From Komarekiella delphini-convector SJRDD-AB1 (lineage in GTDB: Bacteria > Cyanobacteriota > Cyanobacteriia > Cyanobacteriales > Nostocaceae), in assembly GCF_014831675.1 (NCBI RefSeq), contig NZ_VJXY01000024.1, forward strand, positions 60,021 to 124,020: a stretch of 64,000 nt of DNA, given 5' to 3'. Of the stretch, positions 54,101 to 62,951 are shown piece by piece. Both the position numbers and the translations under genes were made by a program. Positions within the stretch are counted from its first letter, which is position 1. Each line of letters opens with the position of its first letter. Under the pieces are notes generated by a model. It was not told the origin of the DNA. It saw only the letters and a program-made list of their open reading frames with translations, and did no database searches.

Positions 54101-54538
54101 AAATGAGCTTGTGACTCTCTCCTTAGCCAATAATTGCAGCAAGCGTAAGCTATCTATCAGCCCTAAAAACTTGCCATCGGAGTCAATTAGCGCCCAATCT
54201 AACTGGTGTTTTTGGGTTTGTTGGTAACGTAACCACCAACTTAATTGCTCTACATGCTTGGAAGCTGGTATTGTCTGTATTGGGTCAATTAGAGCTTGAC
54301 CTAAGGTGGAGAGTGACTGCTGTAAATTTAAAAATGTATCACCATCATCTGCTAATAATTTTTGTATTAAACGGGCAGAATACAGCAACCCTATAGGGCT
54401 TTGCTGTTGATTCACTACCACCAAGCGATCGCACTGCTCTTTCTCAAAAATCTCCAGCACCACTGCCAGAGTACTTGTTTCTAAGCAGCTGGGTACGGTT
54501 GCTAGAAAGTCATAAAGCGGGTACTGTAGCATTGACAT
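51116..54538 (-). CDS. Hybrid histidine kinase with CBS-like N-terminus and degenerate receivers
   Basis: About 1140 residues from ATG 54538; a GTG at 54640 would add an unlikely tail. CBS-like repeats come first (VVLEIFEKEQCDRLVVVNQQ; LIDSLRLLQLLAK), then a PAS-like segment (LLERLPWPLMLQTGTGEVVA). The kinase H-box is FLACISHELKTPLTAVLGLS (His near 425), the N-box is MLVHLLSNAFKFTETSGEIG and the G-boxes are DTGIGIPEHQ and GTGLGLVLTRALARLHGG. Three receiver-like domains follow. The first lacks Asp (IAIFLNPLLPLLSGWD), the second has FDVVLLDVEG but little else of the motif set, and the third is VDLLLICLGE. The gene diverges from kaiA, with 670 bases between, so a clock link is plausible but inferred. 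Confidence 0.88.
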   Translation of the reverse strand: MSMLQYPLYDFLATVPSCLETSTLAVVLEIFEKEQCDRLVVVNQQQSPIGLLYSARLIQKLLADDGDTFLNLQQSLSTLGQALIDPIQTIPASKHVEQLSWWLRYQQTQKHQLDWALIDSDGKFLGLIDSLRLLQLLAKERVTSSFTLGSTAQRSSQETSPEYDAAVTTHSRARVQNEHKSLVQLLERLPWPLMLQTGTGEVVAQNPAWWQQLGVLKDPEGVKQQVEAILAPAKAQKTEYATQKAAKVHPNGRGNDLDDEAQPTPSIHHLEEHTLSFQSETIPQPGLPISQSHNQEQQAVVETPFSRCFLDSQVGTCTCVVEVQNGQERIWQFAKIPLDSPDLKVMNAESEVFLGNAVASQIERSAHTAGSSTRATPLYAHSTDLWLVLATDVTEQQQLCKELAAKNADLIQLNRLKDEFLACISHELKTPLTAVLGLSRLLVDQQLGELNERQARYAGLIHQSGRHLMSVVNDILDLTRMETGQMDLTLTPVKIRAVCDRALSEATAIHTQTTKSSAAQPETSSSTPQFTLSIELGLDQIVADELRLRQMLVHLLSNAFKFTETSGEIGLRVSRWEGWIAFTIWDTGIGIPEHQQHLIFQKFQQLENPLTRQFEGTGLGLVLTRALARLHGGDVSFLSREGKGSQFTLLLPPSPPKTSFSEPEVGTSEDGEIQPKGITTTARQLVSAPSQHHPTSSQRLVLVVEAVARYIEDLTEQLKGLGYRVVIARSGTEAVEKARRLQPIAIFLNPLLPLLSGWDVLTLLKSDTATRHISVIVTATGAEKEQAFANRADGFLSLPAEHQVLAPILEKLCATPEVPQLGLDSSKIIPANTPLRILRLVNPELESVNPHPSLREHRVIEVDDLDQAELLARVWQFDVVLLDVEGSVAQTYLQKLTGYTRLAALPLVTFDVATTLAASQIPGLSVFPCLTPIGNNNRSGKTDALLSVLQIASGICCPPNILVVDLTTLRDLPQGRRKQVKGYRTEKNCSISSETAERGSEWFQALIQYLQTAGFKATMARCWAEVLQQIRHQSVDLLLICLGESVINKEMLKALRALKDLPLKLPPILILNQRLNRAEVISQSQAHEQGEKQRKNGLESLETVVGAIATQILPRSISMEDLLNQINHALAANGQHNKCE

Positions 54539-55206
54539 AGGGATTTGGGGGTCATTCTTCCTGTGGGAACCTCCGGCATGATCATCTGGCAACTGCTGAT
54601 GCTCTTTGAGCCTGAAGTAATATTCTCCAAGAAGACTCACATAAGCTATTTTGGTTACACCAACGCCATTAAAATCATTTAATGGGCTTTGCCCTCAAGG
54701 ACACTTGACTGCGTCTAAATTTTCCAAGCGGTGGCGTTTATCTTTGCTGCTCTCAAATTTTTCAGTGACTAGCCTGATTCTGTATCCTACTGGTATTGAA
54801 ACTCCTCATCGATAGCAACGGTTAAAACAATTATGGCTCCAAAGATTCGCTTTAGAACCTTGAGGAATTATAATGATTTAGAATGCGACAATCCTTTAAG
54901 TTCGTTTAAGTATCTTATCAAGGAGTGAAATATAGAAATCTGTATGTAGATAGATATGTATATGCAAATCATAATTTAAATAATGTACCTTCTGTGGCAA
55001 ACGCCTCATCAACGACCTACTAAGTCTTACTACTTAGTCGCCGCACCAGGTTGTTAAGTAACCAGCACTTTATCTTGACACGAAGTATTTCCCTGAGATG
55101 GAACTCACAGGTTTACTCCACACTCAATCTTACACTGCAAGCTTCTGCCATACCTATCAGCTAACCCCTCTTGGTCAGGGCGATCAAGGAGATATGTAAA
55201 TAATAA
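54539..55206. promoter_or_regulatory. Divergent promoter region between the histidine kinase and kaiA
   Basis: About 670 AT-rich bases with start sites facing outwards on both sides, so promoters for both the kinase and kaiABC must lie here. I could not pick out -10/-35 elements with confidence. No gene or clear repeat was seen. Confidence 0.5.
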
Positions 55207-55788
55207 ATGTTATTACCCATATTGATTCTGCAACCTCATGTTAAAAAATGCTTAAATAATTCATCTTCTCTGTCCAAACAGCAAGGTTTGAGCGAGTGGA
55301 TGTGGAATTTTTTCTATATAATCATTGGAAAATTGGGCTACCAGCCTGTAGCTTCAACCATCCCTGTTAAAACTCACTATTTACCTGGGTGGGTGCAACC
55401 AAACTTGCATGAACAATCCATAGACACAAATTGCTATGTATTTACGTGTCACAAGCAAAAAAATCAGCAGATATTTCAGCAGATGACTCCAACTGATCAA
55501 CAAGCACTGTTGGAGCAGCTTAAATTAGATTACAGCCAAATACTCATCTACTACTTTACCGCAGAAAAAAATCTTAAAGAAAAAATCGATAAATTTATCA
55601 ATGCCGTATTTTATGCTAATATTCCTGTGCCTCAAATCATCAAAATTCACATGGAACTAATTGAAGAATTTTCTATACAGCTAAAATTAGAAGGAAGGAG
55701 TGATGAAACATTACTTGATTACCGCTTGACATTGATAGATATATTGGCTCACTTGTGCGAAGTTTATAGAAGTTCAGCTTCTAAATAG
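55207..55788 (+). CDS. kaiA: Circadian clock protein KaiA (short form)
   Basis: 193 codons. Residues 93-193 (MTPTDQQALLEQLKLDYSQI; FINAVFYANIPVPQIIKIHM; ELIEEFSIQLKLEGRSDETL; LLDYRLTLIDILAHLCEVYR) are the C-terminal KaiC-activating domain. The N-terminal pseudo-receiver of unicellular KaiA (about 180 residues) is missing, as known for Nostoc-type species. Residues 1-92 show only weak linker-like similarity (LSKQQGLSEWMWNFFYIIIG), so translation may really begin at Met93 (55483). It stimulates KaiC autophosphorylation and is first in kaiABC. Confidence 0.92.
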   Translation: MLLPILILQPHVKKCLNNSSSLSKQQGLSEWMWNFFYIIIGKLGYQPVASTIPVKTHYLPGWVQPNLHEQSIDTNCYVFTCHKQKNQQIFQQMTPTDQQALLEQLKLDYSQILIYYFTAEKNLKEKIDKFINAVFYANIPVPQIIKIHMELIEEFSIQLKLEGRSDETLLDYRLTLIDILAHLCEVYRSSASK

Positions 55789-55900
55789 ATTCAATTTATT
55801 TATTTTATGTTTAACTTAGCACAGGCTGCTACTATAGCTTTCGTCATAATCCCTAAGCACATCTTAATATTTATATTCTCAAGCCTAGCCTGTAAATAAT

Positions 55901-56215
55901 ATGGATAAAGCTAGAAAAACTTATGTTCTCAAGCTTTATGTAGCAGGGAACACTCCTAATTCAGTACGGGCCTTAAAAACACTCAAAAATATTTTAGAGC
56001 AGGAGTTTCAAGGTGTTTATGCTTTAAAAGTAATCGATGTACTCAAAAGTCCACAGTTGGCAGAAGAAGATAAAATATTAGCCACGCCAACGTTATCGAA
56101 AATTTTGCCTCCACCCGTTCGCAAAATTATTGGAGATCTTTCAGACAGAGAAAGAGTATTAATTGGCTTAGATTTACTTTATGAAGAATTGAGTGAAGAA
56201 GACTTTGAAGATTGA
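55901..56215 (+). CDS. kaiB: Circadian clock protein KaiB
   Basis: 104 residues, the standard KaiB length. The thioredoxin-like fold starts [20 protein letters not shown], and [40 protein letters not shown] and [20 protein letters not shown] follow. The C-terminal acidic tail [10 protein letters not shown] is usual. It binds phosphorylated KaiC after fold-switching and sequesters KaiA. The 112-base gap from kaiA may hold a separate kaiBC promoter. Confidence 0.97.
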   Translation: MDKARKTYVLKLYVAGNTPNSVRALKTLKNILEQEFQGVYALKVIDVLKSPQLAEEDKILATPTLSKILPPPVRKIIGDLSDRERVLIGLDLLYEELSEEDFED

Positions 56216-56289
56216 ATTTACTCATAAGAAATTGTTTACAAACTTTAGCAATAGAAGCACCGGGTTGATACCTAATTTGTTACCAAGCA

Positions 56290-57852
56290 ATGAGTGAAAA
56301 AGACAAAGCAGAGCAAAATAAAACACCGTTAATTGGGGGTGTAGAAAAAATTCGCACGATGATAGAAGGTTTTGATGATATTAGTCAAGGCGGTTTACCT
56401 GTTGGTAGAACTACCTTGGTAAGTGGCACATCTGGTACAGGCAAAACTTTATTCTCTCTTCAGTTTCTCTATAACGGTATCACCTACTTTGATGAATCAG
56501 GAGTATTTGTTACTTTTGAAGAATCACCTAGTGACATTATTAAAAATGCTTATATTTTTGGATGGAATTTGCAACGCCTCATTGATGAAGGTAAGTTGTT
56601 TATTCTTGATGCTTCTCCTGATCCTGAAGGCCAAGATATTGTCGGTAATTTTGACCTTTCGGCACTCATTGAGCGATTGCAATATGCTATTCGCAAATAC
56701 AAAGCAAAACGGGTTTCAATCGATTCAATAACAGCGGTATTTCAGCAGTATGAAGCAATGGGAGTAGTACGGCGTGAGATTTTTCGTCTTGTAGCACGTC
56801 TCAAACTACTGAATGTCACTACTATCATTACCACTGAACGTAGCGAAGAATATGGCCCTGTTGCCTCTTTTGGAGTGGAAGAATTTGTTTCCGATAATGT
56901 GGTAATTGTTCGCAATGTATTAGAAGGAGAACGCCGCCGTCGCACAAGTGAAATCCTCAAATTGCGCGGTACTACTCACATGAAAGGCGAGTATCCTTTC
57001 ACAATTACCAATGAAGGAGTCAACATCTTCCCATTGGGAGCGATGCGCTTGACTCAAAGGTCTTCTAATGTAAGGGTTTCCTCTGGGGTCAAAACCCTAG
57101 ATGAAATGTGTGGAGGTGGATTCTTTAAAGATTCAATTATTTTGGCCACGGGAGCCACTGGTACTGGTAAGACACTGTTAGTCAGCAAATTTATTCAAGA
57201 TGGGTGTCTTTCTGGCGAACGAGCAATACTATTTGCTTATGAAGAATCACGCGCTCAACTATCTCGCAATGCCTCCTCCTGGGGAATTGATTTTGAAGAA
57301 TTAGAACACCAAGGTCTACTCAAAATAATTTGTACATATCCAGAATCAACTGGTTTAGAAGACCACTTGCAAATTATTAAATCAGAAATTGCTGTCTTTA
57401 AACCAGCCCGGATTGCAATTGATTCTCTCTCAGCACTAGCTAGAGGAGTAAGCAATAATGCATTCCGACAATTTGTGATTGGTGTTACTGGTTACGCTAA
57501 GCAAGAAGAAATAACTGGTTTTTTTACCAACACAACCGATCAATTTATGGGGTCACATTCAATTACAGACTCCCACATTTCCACGATTACAGACACAATT
57601 TTGATGTTGCAATACGTAGAAATTCGTGGAGAAATGTCACGAGCAATCAACGTATTTAAAATGCGGGGATCATGGCATGACAAGGGTATCCGTGAGTACA
57701 ATATCACTGCCGATGGCCCCGAAATTAAAGATTCTTTCCGTAACTACGAACGAATTGTCAGTGGTGCTCCGACCCGCGTTACTATTGATGAAAAGGCGGA
57801 ACTTTCTCGCATTGTTAGGCGTTTTGAAGACAAACAGAGTTCCGATCCTTAA
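56290..57852 (+). CDS. kaiC: Circadian clock ATPase/kinase KaiC
   Basis: 520 residues, two RecA-like domains. CI has Walker A GTSGTGKT at 46-53 and catalytic Glu77-Glu78 (VTFEESPSD). CII has Walker A GATGTGKT at 288-295 and Glu318-Glu319 (FAYEESRAQ). The autophosphorylation pair is Ser431-Thr432 in SHISTITDT, the same numbers as in Synechococcus. The A-loop region and C-terminal tail (GAPTRVTIDEKAELSRIVRR) needed for KaiA binding are present. All key residues are intact, so this should be a working clock protein. Stop at 57852; the TolC-like gene begins 104 bases later. Confidence 0.98.
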   Translation: MSEKDKAEQNKTPLIGGVEKIRTMIEGFDDISQGGLPVGRTTLVSGTSGTGKTLFSLQFLYNGITYFDESGVFVTFEESPSDIIKNAYIFGWNLQRLIDEGKLFILDASPDPEGQDIVGNFDLSALIERLQYAIRKYKAKRVSIDSITAVFQQYEAMGVVRREIFRLVARLKLLNVTTIITTERSEEYGPVASFGVEEFVSDNVVIVRNVLEGERRRRTSEILKLRGTTHMKGEYPFTITNEGVNIFPLGAMRLTQRSSNVRVSSGVKTLDEMCGGGFFKDSIILATGATGTGKTLLVSKFIQDGCLSGERAILFAYEESRAQLSRNASSWGIDFEELEHQGLLKIICTYPESTGLEDHLQIIKSEIAVFKPARIAIDSLSALARGVSNNAFRQFVIGVTGYAKQEEITGFFTNTTDQFMGSHSITDSHISTITDTILMLQYVEIRGEMSRAINVFKMRGSWHDKGIREYNITADGPEIKDSFRNYERIVSGAPTRVTIDEKAELSRIVRRFEDKQSSDP

Positions 57853-57956
57853 ATTTGGTATCGTAGTATATCCCTTCCTAAATTTAGTATCGTGCTATAT
57901 TCTGTGGTGAGGTAAAGGTTTCTGCCGCTAGATTGATTTTCGTGTGAGGCGATGCG

Positions 57957-60122
57957 GTGAAAGGACAGCAATTATTCCATAGCTTCTTACCTGGTGTGAC
58001 AGCAGCGGTCTTAACAACCCAGCCTGCTTGGGCTGGTACTGTAAAAGTAAGTGGGGTACAGCCAACGTCTTCTCCTAGTGTTTTGACTTTTACTCGTAGT
58101 CGAACATTGGTTGCGGACATCATGAATACCCAACTGCCTAATACTGGGGATGTTAATATTCCAGCCCTAGTACCTGCTCCTATCACTAAACTCGGTGTAA
58201 AGCCTTTAATTAATAAAAGTATTCCAATACTTGTGACTGGGTACACTAGTGTACCAATAGAACAAGTCCCGAAGAAAGATAAAGGTAGATTTTTCAGTTT
58301 GACACCTACCTCTAATCTTTTCCAACGGCCAGATGTGAATTATTCTGCTCAAAACCAACAACAGAGTAATTCAGCCACTTATAAGCGGAAATTAGAAAAT
58401 ACAGTAGTTCCCAACTCTACTTCAAAACCTGCTTCTATCCCAAAAAAAATCTTACCACTGGCTTCTTCACAGAAACCAGGGGTTCTGAAGAAAAATGTTG
58501 ATACTCAGTTGCAGACATTTTTACAAACTTCAACTACGGGTGCAAAAGCAGCAGAATTGTTGGCGGTTGATAGGTGTCCACAGCAAGTAAGGAAAAGCCA
58601 AACTGCTCCTCAGACTTATTTGCTTTTTGCCTCAAACACGTGCCCACAAAAAAATACTGCTGGGAACGTGGCTCAGAATAATACCCCTAGTGTGCCAGGA
58701 ACGGTAAACCCTATAATACCCGGTTCTGTGCAAACGCCTGTTGTGCCAGGAACGGTAAACCCTGTATCGCCCGGTTCTGTGCAAATTCCTGAGAATCTCA
58801 ATCCTAGTCCAAATCCTCTGCAATATCCCACTAAACCGGCAGAAGTGACACTTGAGAGAAATGAGCCAATTACTTTGGCACAGGCTCTAGAGCTAGCACG
58901 GCGTAATAATCGGGATTTACAGGTAGCGATATTGCAGCTAGAACGCAGTCGAGCTGCTGTACGAGAGCAGCAAGCTGCTTTGTTTCCTAATCTTAGTATT
59001 GGTGCGGATATAACTCGTCAGCAGTCTGCTAGTACTCAACTTCAGTTAGAACAACGAGAACGACAAACAGGTATACCCCAGCCAGGAGATGAAGCTAGTA
59101 CAGCTTTTTCTGGTCAAGCTGAACTGACGTATAATCTCTACACTTCTGGGAGACGGCAAGCTGCTATCAGGCAGGCTGAGGAACAGGCACGCTCCGATGA
59201 GTTAGCTGTAGAGACTCAGTCTGAGGTAATTCGGTTGAATGTTTCTACTGACTACTACAATTTGCAACAAGCAGATGAAAACGTACGGATTGCTCAGTCG
59301 GCTGTGCAGAACTCTCAAGCTAGTTTGCGGGATGCCGAAGCTTTAGAACGGGCGGGTGTTGGTACTCGGTTCGATGTGTTGCGCTCTCAGGTGAATTTAG
59401 CAAATGCTCAACAAGATTTAACTAATGCTATCTCTCAGCAGCAAGTTGCTCGTCGTCAGCTAGCTACTCGGTTAAGTTTAACGCAGTCAGTAAATATCAG
59501 TGCGGCTGATCCTGTGCAATTAGCTGGTCTTTGGAACCAGACGCTAGAGCAAAGTATTGTGCGAGCTTTTCAAAACCGTCCAGAACTGCAACAGCAGTTG
59601 GCGCAACGTAACATTAACGAGCAACAGCGACGCCAAGCCCTTTCTGAGCTTGGGCCTCAAGTTAGTTTGGTTGCTAGCTACAATCTGCTAGATCAGTTCG
59701 ATGATAGTGTTAGCGTTACCGATGGTTATTCGGTGGGTGTGAGGGCTAGCCTGAATTTGTTTGATGGGGGAGCATCAAGAGCAAGGGCAGCTCAAGCAAG
59801 AGCTAATATTGCGATCGCAGAAACTCAATTTGCTGAGCAACGCAATCAAATCCGCTTTCAAGTAGAACAAGCTTTTTCTACCCAGCAATCTAATTTGAAC
59901 AATGTTCAAACCGCCAATACTGCTTTAGAACAAGCTAGGGAAGCTCTACGTTTAGCGCGTTTGCGATTCCAAGCTGGTGTAGGTACTCAAACTGATGTCA
60001 TTAACTCAGAAAACGATCTGACAAGAGCCGAAGGTAATCGAGTCCAGGCGATTTTGGATTACAACCGCGCTTTAGCTCAGTTACAACGAGCCGTCACAGC
60101 CAGAGGATTAGCCTTACCCTAA
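57957..60122 (+). CDS. hgdD: TolC-family outer-membrane efflux protein (HgdD-like)
   Basis: 721 residues from a GTG start. A signal peptide ends near LTTQPAWA (residues 1-26). A long low-complexity periplasmic region (about 27-300) is Thr/Pro/Gln-rich with a short duplication (VPGTVNP...PGSVQ). The TolC domain is at about 300-721: ITLAQALELARRNNRDLQVA, a coiled-coil helical part (NVSTDYYNLQQADENVRIAQ; RSQVNLANAQQDLTNAISQQ) and a second repeat (VGVRASLNLFDGGASRARAA; RFQAGVGTQTDVINSENDLT). In Anabaena the gene next to kaiC is the TolC homologue HgdD, needed for heterocyst glycolipid export. Function here is by that synteny. Confidence 0.88.
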   Translation: MKGQQLFHSFLPGVTAAVLTTQPAWAGTVKVSGVQPTSSPSVLTFTRSRTLVADIMNTQLPNTGDVNIPALVPAPITKLGVKPLINKSIPILVTGYTSVPIEQVPKKDKGRFFSLTPTSNLFQRPDVNYSAQNQQQSNSATYKRKLENTVVPNSTSKPASIPKKILPLASSQKPGVLKKNVDTQLQTFLQTSTTGAKAAELLAVDRCPQQVRKSQTAPQTYLLFASNTCPQKNTAGNVAQNNTPSVPGTVNPIIPGSVQTPVVPGTVNPVSPGSVQIPENLNPSPNPLQYPTKPAEVTLERNEPITLAQALELARRNNRDLQVAILQLERSRAAVREQQAALFPNLSIGADITRQQSASTQLQLEQRERQTGIPQPGDEASTAFSGQAELTYNLYTSGRRQAAIRQAEEQARSDELAVETQSEVIRLNVSTDYYNLQQADENVRIAQSAVQNSQASLRDAEALERAGVGTRFDVLRSQVNLANAQQDLTNAISQQQVARRQLATRLSLTQSVNISAADPVQLAGLWNQTLEQSIVRAFQNRPELQQQLAQRNINEQQRRQALSELGPQVSLVASYNLLDQFDDSVSVTDGYSVGVRASLNLFDGGASRARAAQARANIAIAETQFAEQRNQIRFQVEQAFSTQQSNLNNVQTANTALEQAREALRLARLRFQAGVGTQTDVINSENDLTRAEGNRVQAILDYNRALAQLQRAVTARGLALP

Positions 60123-60753
60123 TACCACGCATCTGCCCTCAAGGCATCGCAAAATAAAATAGCGTTCTCTATGAAAATCTCCAAAAAATCTTCTATTCCA
60201 GTGCCATTGCTGAAGTAGAAGATTTTTTGGTAAAAAAAGTTGTATTAAAACAAATGTTGAGAACTACAAAGCTTAAAGTATAGCCGAGTGCTGTAAAGCC
60301 CTGCGGGCATGGCTGCGCTTAGAGGGATATCTATGGTTTAGCCCGTATAAATCCAAGTACTACCCTACGGGAAGCCGCTTCGCGTCTACAGGGCTTTTAG
60401 CAATCAACATTGTCCTAACCTATACTCGACTGCTATGAATGCATTTATACATAGGGTAACAATTACCAATTATCATGACTCCCAGGATGAAGGTATTGAT
60501 ACACTTTACAATTGGATTAACATAACTGAGTGTTTAATATTTATCAGTTATCAGTAAAGAGTGATGTATTCATCCGCATCGTCAGAGTCCCCACGAATAC
60601 AAGTGGTAGTTTACCCTGTGGGTTCGCGTAGCGTTTCGTAGAGAAGGGGAGACGCAATCATGCGAACGGGGTTTCCCAATCTAGGAAACTTTTCAAGATA
60701 ACTGTTTACTGTTTACTGTTTACTAATTTAATCCCTCGCCTTGTCAAGGATTC
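60123..60753. repeat. Intergenic region with dispersed repeats
   Basis: 630 bases without a gene. GAGTGCTGTAAAGCCCTGCG at about 60286 matches 33417, and CTACGGGAAGCCGCTTCGCG near 60364, GGTTCGCGTAGCGTTTCGTA near 60621 and TTTACTGTTTACTGTTTACT at 60704-60724 are further dispersed elements. The last belongs to the heptamer family at 25.6 and 11.7 kb. Confidence 0.55.
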
Positions 60754-61131
60754 ATGACTAAAGTAACATCACAAGAGATTGCACAGTTTCGCTCTCAATT
60801 AGCAGATGATCTCGTAGCCCTGGAAGCGCTGGACTTGATTGAAGACTGTGATGGAGATTTAGAAGATGCAGCAATGACGCTAGCTATTCGAGCCGGACAA
60901 CAACCCGAAAGAGCAAATTCAGAGTGGTTAGACGCTTTGGCTAGAAAATGGCGTGCTGTTATTTGTGAACAAGAATATCGGGAAGAATTGCTGAACGGCT
61001 CACTTGCGGGAATGATGGCACACCTTAAAACAATGCCGACGTTTCCTAAGATTTTAGCAACGCCAGTATTGATATATGTCCTCAAGCAAGGCGTGAGCAA
61101 TTTTTGTGAGCCACTGGATTCGCTAAAGTGA
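60754..61131 (+). CDS. Hypothetical cyanobacterial protein
   Basis: 125 residues, helical and without signal peptide or membrane segment: FRSQLADDLVALEALDLIED, CDGDLEDAAMTLAIRAGQQP and LNGSLAGMMAHLKTMPTFPK, ending in LATPVLIYVLKQGVSNFCEP. I do not recognise a named family, though the layout resembles a conserved cyanobacterial protein. The ATG at 60754 has only an AGGA-type sequence nearby. It appears monocistronic. Confidence 0.72.
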   Translation: MTKVTSQEIAQFRSQLADDLVALEALDLIEDCDGDLEDAAMTLAIRAGQQPERANSEWLDALARKWRAVICEQEYREELLNGSLAGMMAHLKTMPTFPKILATPVLIYVLKQGVSNFCEPLDSLK

Positions 61132-61351
61132 CCGACGATATGCATTTAACTTGTATTATTTTCAATTTGGGGAGTAAGAGATAGGAGATGGGAGACAGGA
61201 GATATGAGAGATGGGATGTCAGATTTAAGGAGTTTCCTGGTAATTGACATCTTAATTTTGACTTCTACCTACTAATACAAGATTGATTCAACCAGCACTG
61301 TTACGCTGTTAATTAAAGCAAAAACTTTTATTAGACAACTATTGTTAATCA

Positions 61352-61858
61352 ATGAACTACCTTGTTGCTGTATTACAAGATCGCATCCAAGCCGAAGCTG
61401 CTTACTTAGCCTTAGAAAAAGAAGGCATAAACAGTACTATCCTGGGCAAGGGGTATAAAACTGCTGACGAGTTTGGCTTAATCGACCCTAAGGAGCAAGC
61501 CAAAAAGCAAGCACGGCTGATGACAATCTGGTTAGTACCATTTGGTTTTTTTGCAGGATTTACCTTCAGCGTCATTACAGGTTTAGACACTTTTGCCTGG
61601 GCGGGTGAAATTGGTAATCACATCGTTGGCGGAGTGTTGGGTGCTGCTAGTGGTGCTATGGGTGGTGTAATTGTCGGTGGTGGAGTCGGTTTACTCGTGG
61701 GTAGTGGTGACGCTTTACCTTACCGCAACCGTTTGGATGCGGGTAAATACTTAATTGCAGTTCAAGGTTCTGAAACTCTCACTCGGCAAGCAACCAGAGT
61801 ATTACGTCAGTTTGAGCCAGAAAATATTCAAGGTTATGCTGATACAACCAGTGTATAG
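61352..61858 (+). CDS. Hypothetical protein with Gly-rich membrane segments
   Basis: 168 residues. The N-terminus NYLVAVLQDRIQAEAAYLAL with EKEGINSTILG is a small alpha/beta fold. Two hydrophobic stretches follow (MTIWLVPFGFFAGFTFSVIT; then GGVLGAASGAMGGVIVGGGV, a glycine-zipper-like segment), and then a C-terminal fold (AGKYLIAVQGSETLTRQATR). The layout resembles the stress protein at 36753-37286, with flanking alpha/beta halves around a Gly-rich membrane core. Function unknown. Confidence 0.75.
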   Translation: MNYLVAVLQDRIQAEAAYLALEKEGINSTILGKGYKTADEFGLIDPKEQAKKQARLMTIWLVPFGFFAGFTFSVITGLDTFAWAGEIGNHIVGGVLGAASGAMGGVIVGGGVGLLVGSGDALPYRNRLDAGKYLIAVQGSETLTRQATRVLRQFEPENIQGYADTTSV

Positions 61859-61879
61859 AGAATGAATCATAGTTTACAT

Positions 61880-61921
61880 GTTCGTAATTTACGCTTTAGC
61901 GCTAAAGCGCAAATTACGAAC
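61880..61921. repeat. 42-base palindrome
   Basis: The two 21-base halves (from GTTCGTAATTTACGC... at 61880 to ...AAATTACGAAC at 61921) are inverted copies with a single mismatch, centred on TTTAGCGCTAAA at 61895-61906. It starts 22 bases after the gene at 61352-61858 and may act as a terminator or dispersed palindrome. No U-tract. Confidence 0.7.
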
Positions 61922-62153
61922 CTATCAAATCAAACTTGACAAACTAGTAAGGATTTCTGATGATTTTTATAAATCAGAGGTGCAAGATTTGTTATCCAAC
62001 TATACCCAAAACTTGGCGATCGCTCGCAGCTAATCTGGGTTGTATAGTTGATTTAACATTAGAGATGTAAGCCTGTTGGAATGGGAATTAAAGTTAGAAT
62101 CAAGACAGTTGTAGCAGATTAATTCTCAACTGAATAACTCATAAATTTTAAGA

Positions 62154-62933
62154 ATGTTACCAAGAGAAGAACTTTTAAAAGGTGTAGAAAATCGAGATAG
62201 TGTAGCTCGTGTAATTGATCAGGCGGAGCAAGCCATCAAAACTTGGGAAGTGGTTTTGACGGATTTTTTGTCTCCTCCAGAATTGGCAGAAATTCAACGA
62301 GTGTTTAGTCGGTTAACCGATGTGCAATTGGTAGCATGGGGTGGATATCCGCAAGCTGAACGTCAAAGAATAGCGATCGCGCGTTCGGAAATCCCTCTAG
62401 ATCAATCTCAAGTCAGCCTAGTTGCATTGGAAATTGCGGGAAATTTCTTGTTTGATACAGCAACTCACCGCGACTTTTTAGGCGCAATGTTGGGAACGGG
62501 AATTGTCCGTGAAAAGACTGGAGATATTATTGTTCTAGGAGAACGCGGAGCGCAAGCAATTGTAGCGCCAGAGTTGACGGAATTTTTGGAAATGAGTCTT
62601 AAACAGGTGCGATCGGTTCCTGTGAAAACTCAACCGATTGATATTAATGAGTTAAAAGTTCGGGAACCGAAGAAAAAAGAATTAACTACTGTGGAGGCTT
62701 CTTTGCGGTTAGATGCGATCGCCTCGGCTGGTTTTGGTATGTCCCGCAGCAAAATGGTAGATTTAATTGATGCTAGTGATGTCCGCGTTAATTGGAAGGA
62801 AGTTACTCAAGCTAGTTCTCAGGTTAAATCAGGTGACTTAATTGCCATTCGCGGTAAAGGACGTTTAGAAGTTGGGGAAATCGCCGTCACTAAAAAAGAC
62901 CGCTACCGAGTTCAATTGACACGGTATATGTAG
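62154..62933 (+). CDS. Photosystem II S4-domain protein (YlmH-like RNA-binding)
   Basis: 259 residues. The N-terminal two thirds (MLPREELLKGVENRDSVARV; LTDFLSPPELAEIQRVFSRL; AWGGYPQAERQRIAIARSEI; HRDFLGAMLGTGIVREKTGD) match the cyanobacterial photosystem II S4 family. The C-terminal S4 RNA-binding domain is at about 182-240 (LRLDAIASAGFGMSRSKMVD; IDASDVRVNWKEVTQASSQV; KSGDLIAIRGKGRLEVGEIA). It probably binds RNA and is associated with photosystem II biogenesis. It converges with the SDR gene, with 18 bases between. Confidence 0.9.
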   Translation: MLPREELLKGVENRDSVARVIDQAEQAIKTWEVVLTDFLSPPELAEIQRVFSRLTDVQLVAWGGYPQAERQRIAIARSEIPLDQSQVSLVALEIAGNFLFDTATHRDFLGAMLGTGIVREKTGDIIVLGERGAQAIVAPELTEFLEMSLKQVRSVPVKTQPIDINELKVREPKKKELTTVEASLRLDAIASAGFGMSRSKMVDLIDASDVRVNWKEVTQASSQVKSGDLIAIRGKGRLEVGEIAVTKKDRYRVQLTRYM

Positions 62934-62951
62934 AGTTAAAAGTTAACATTT

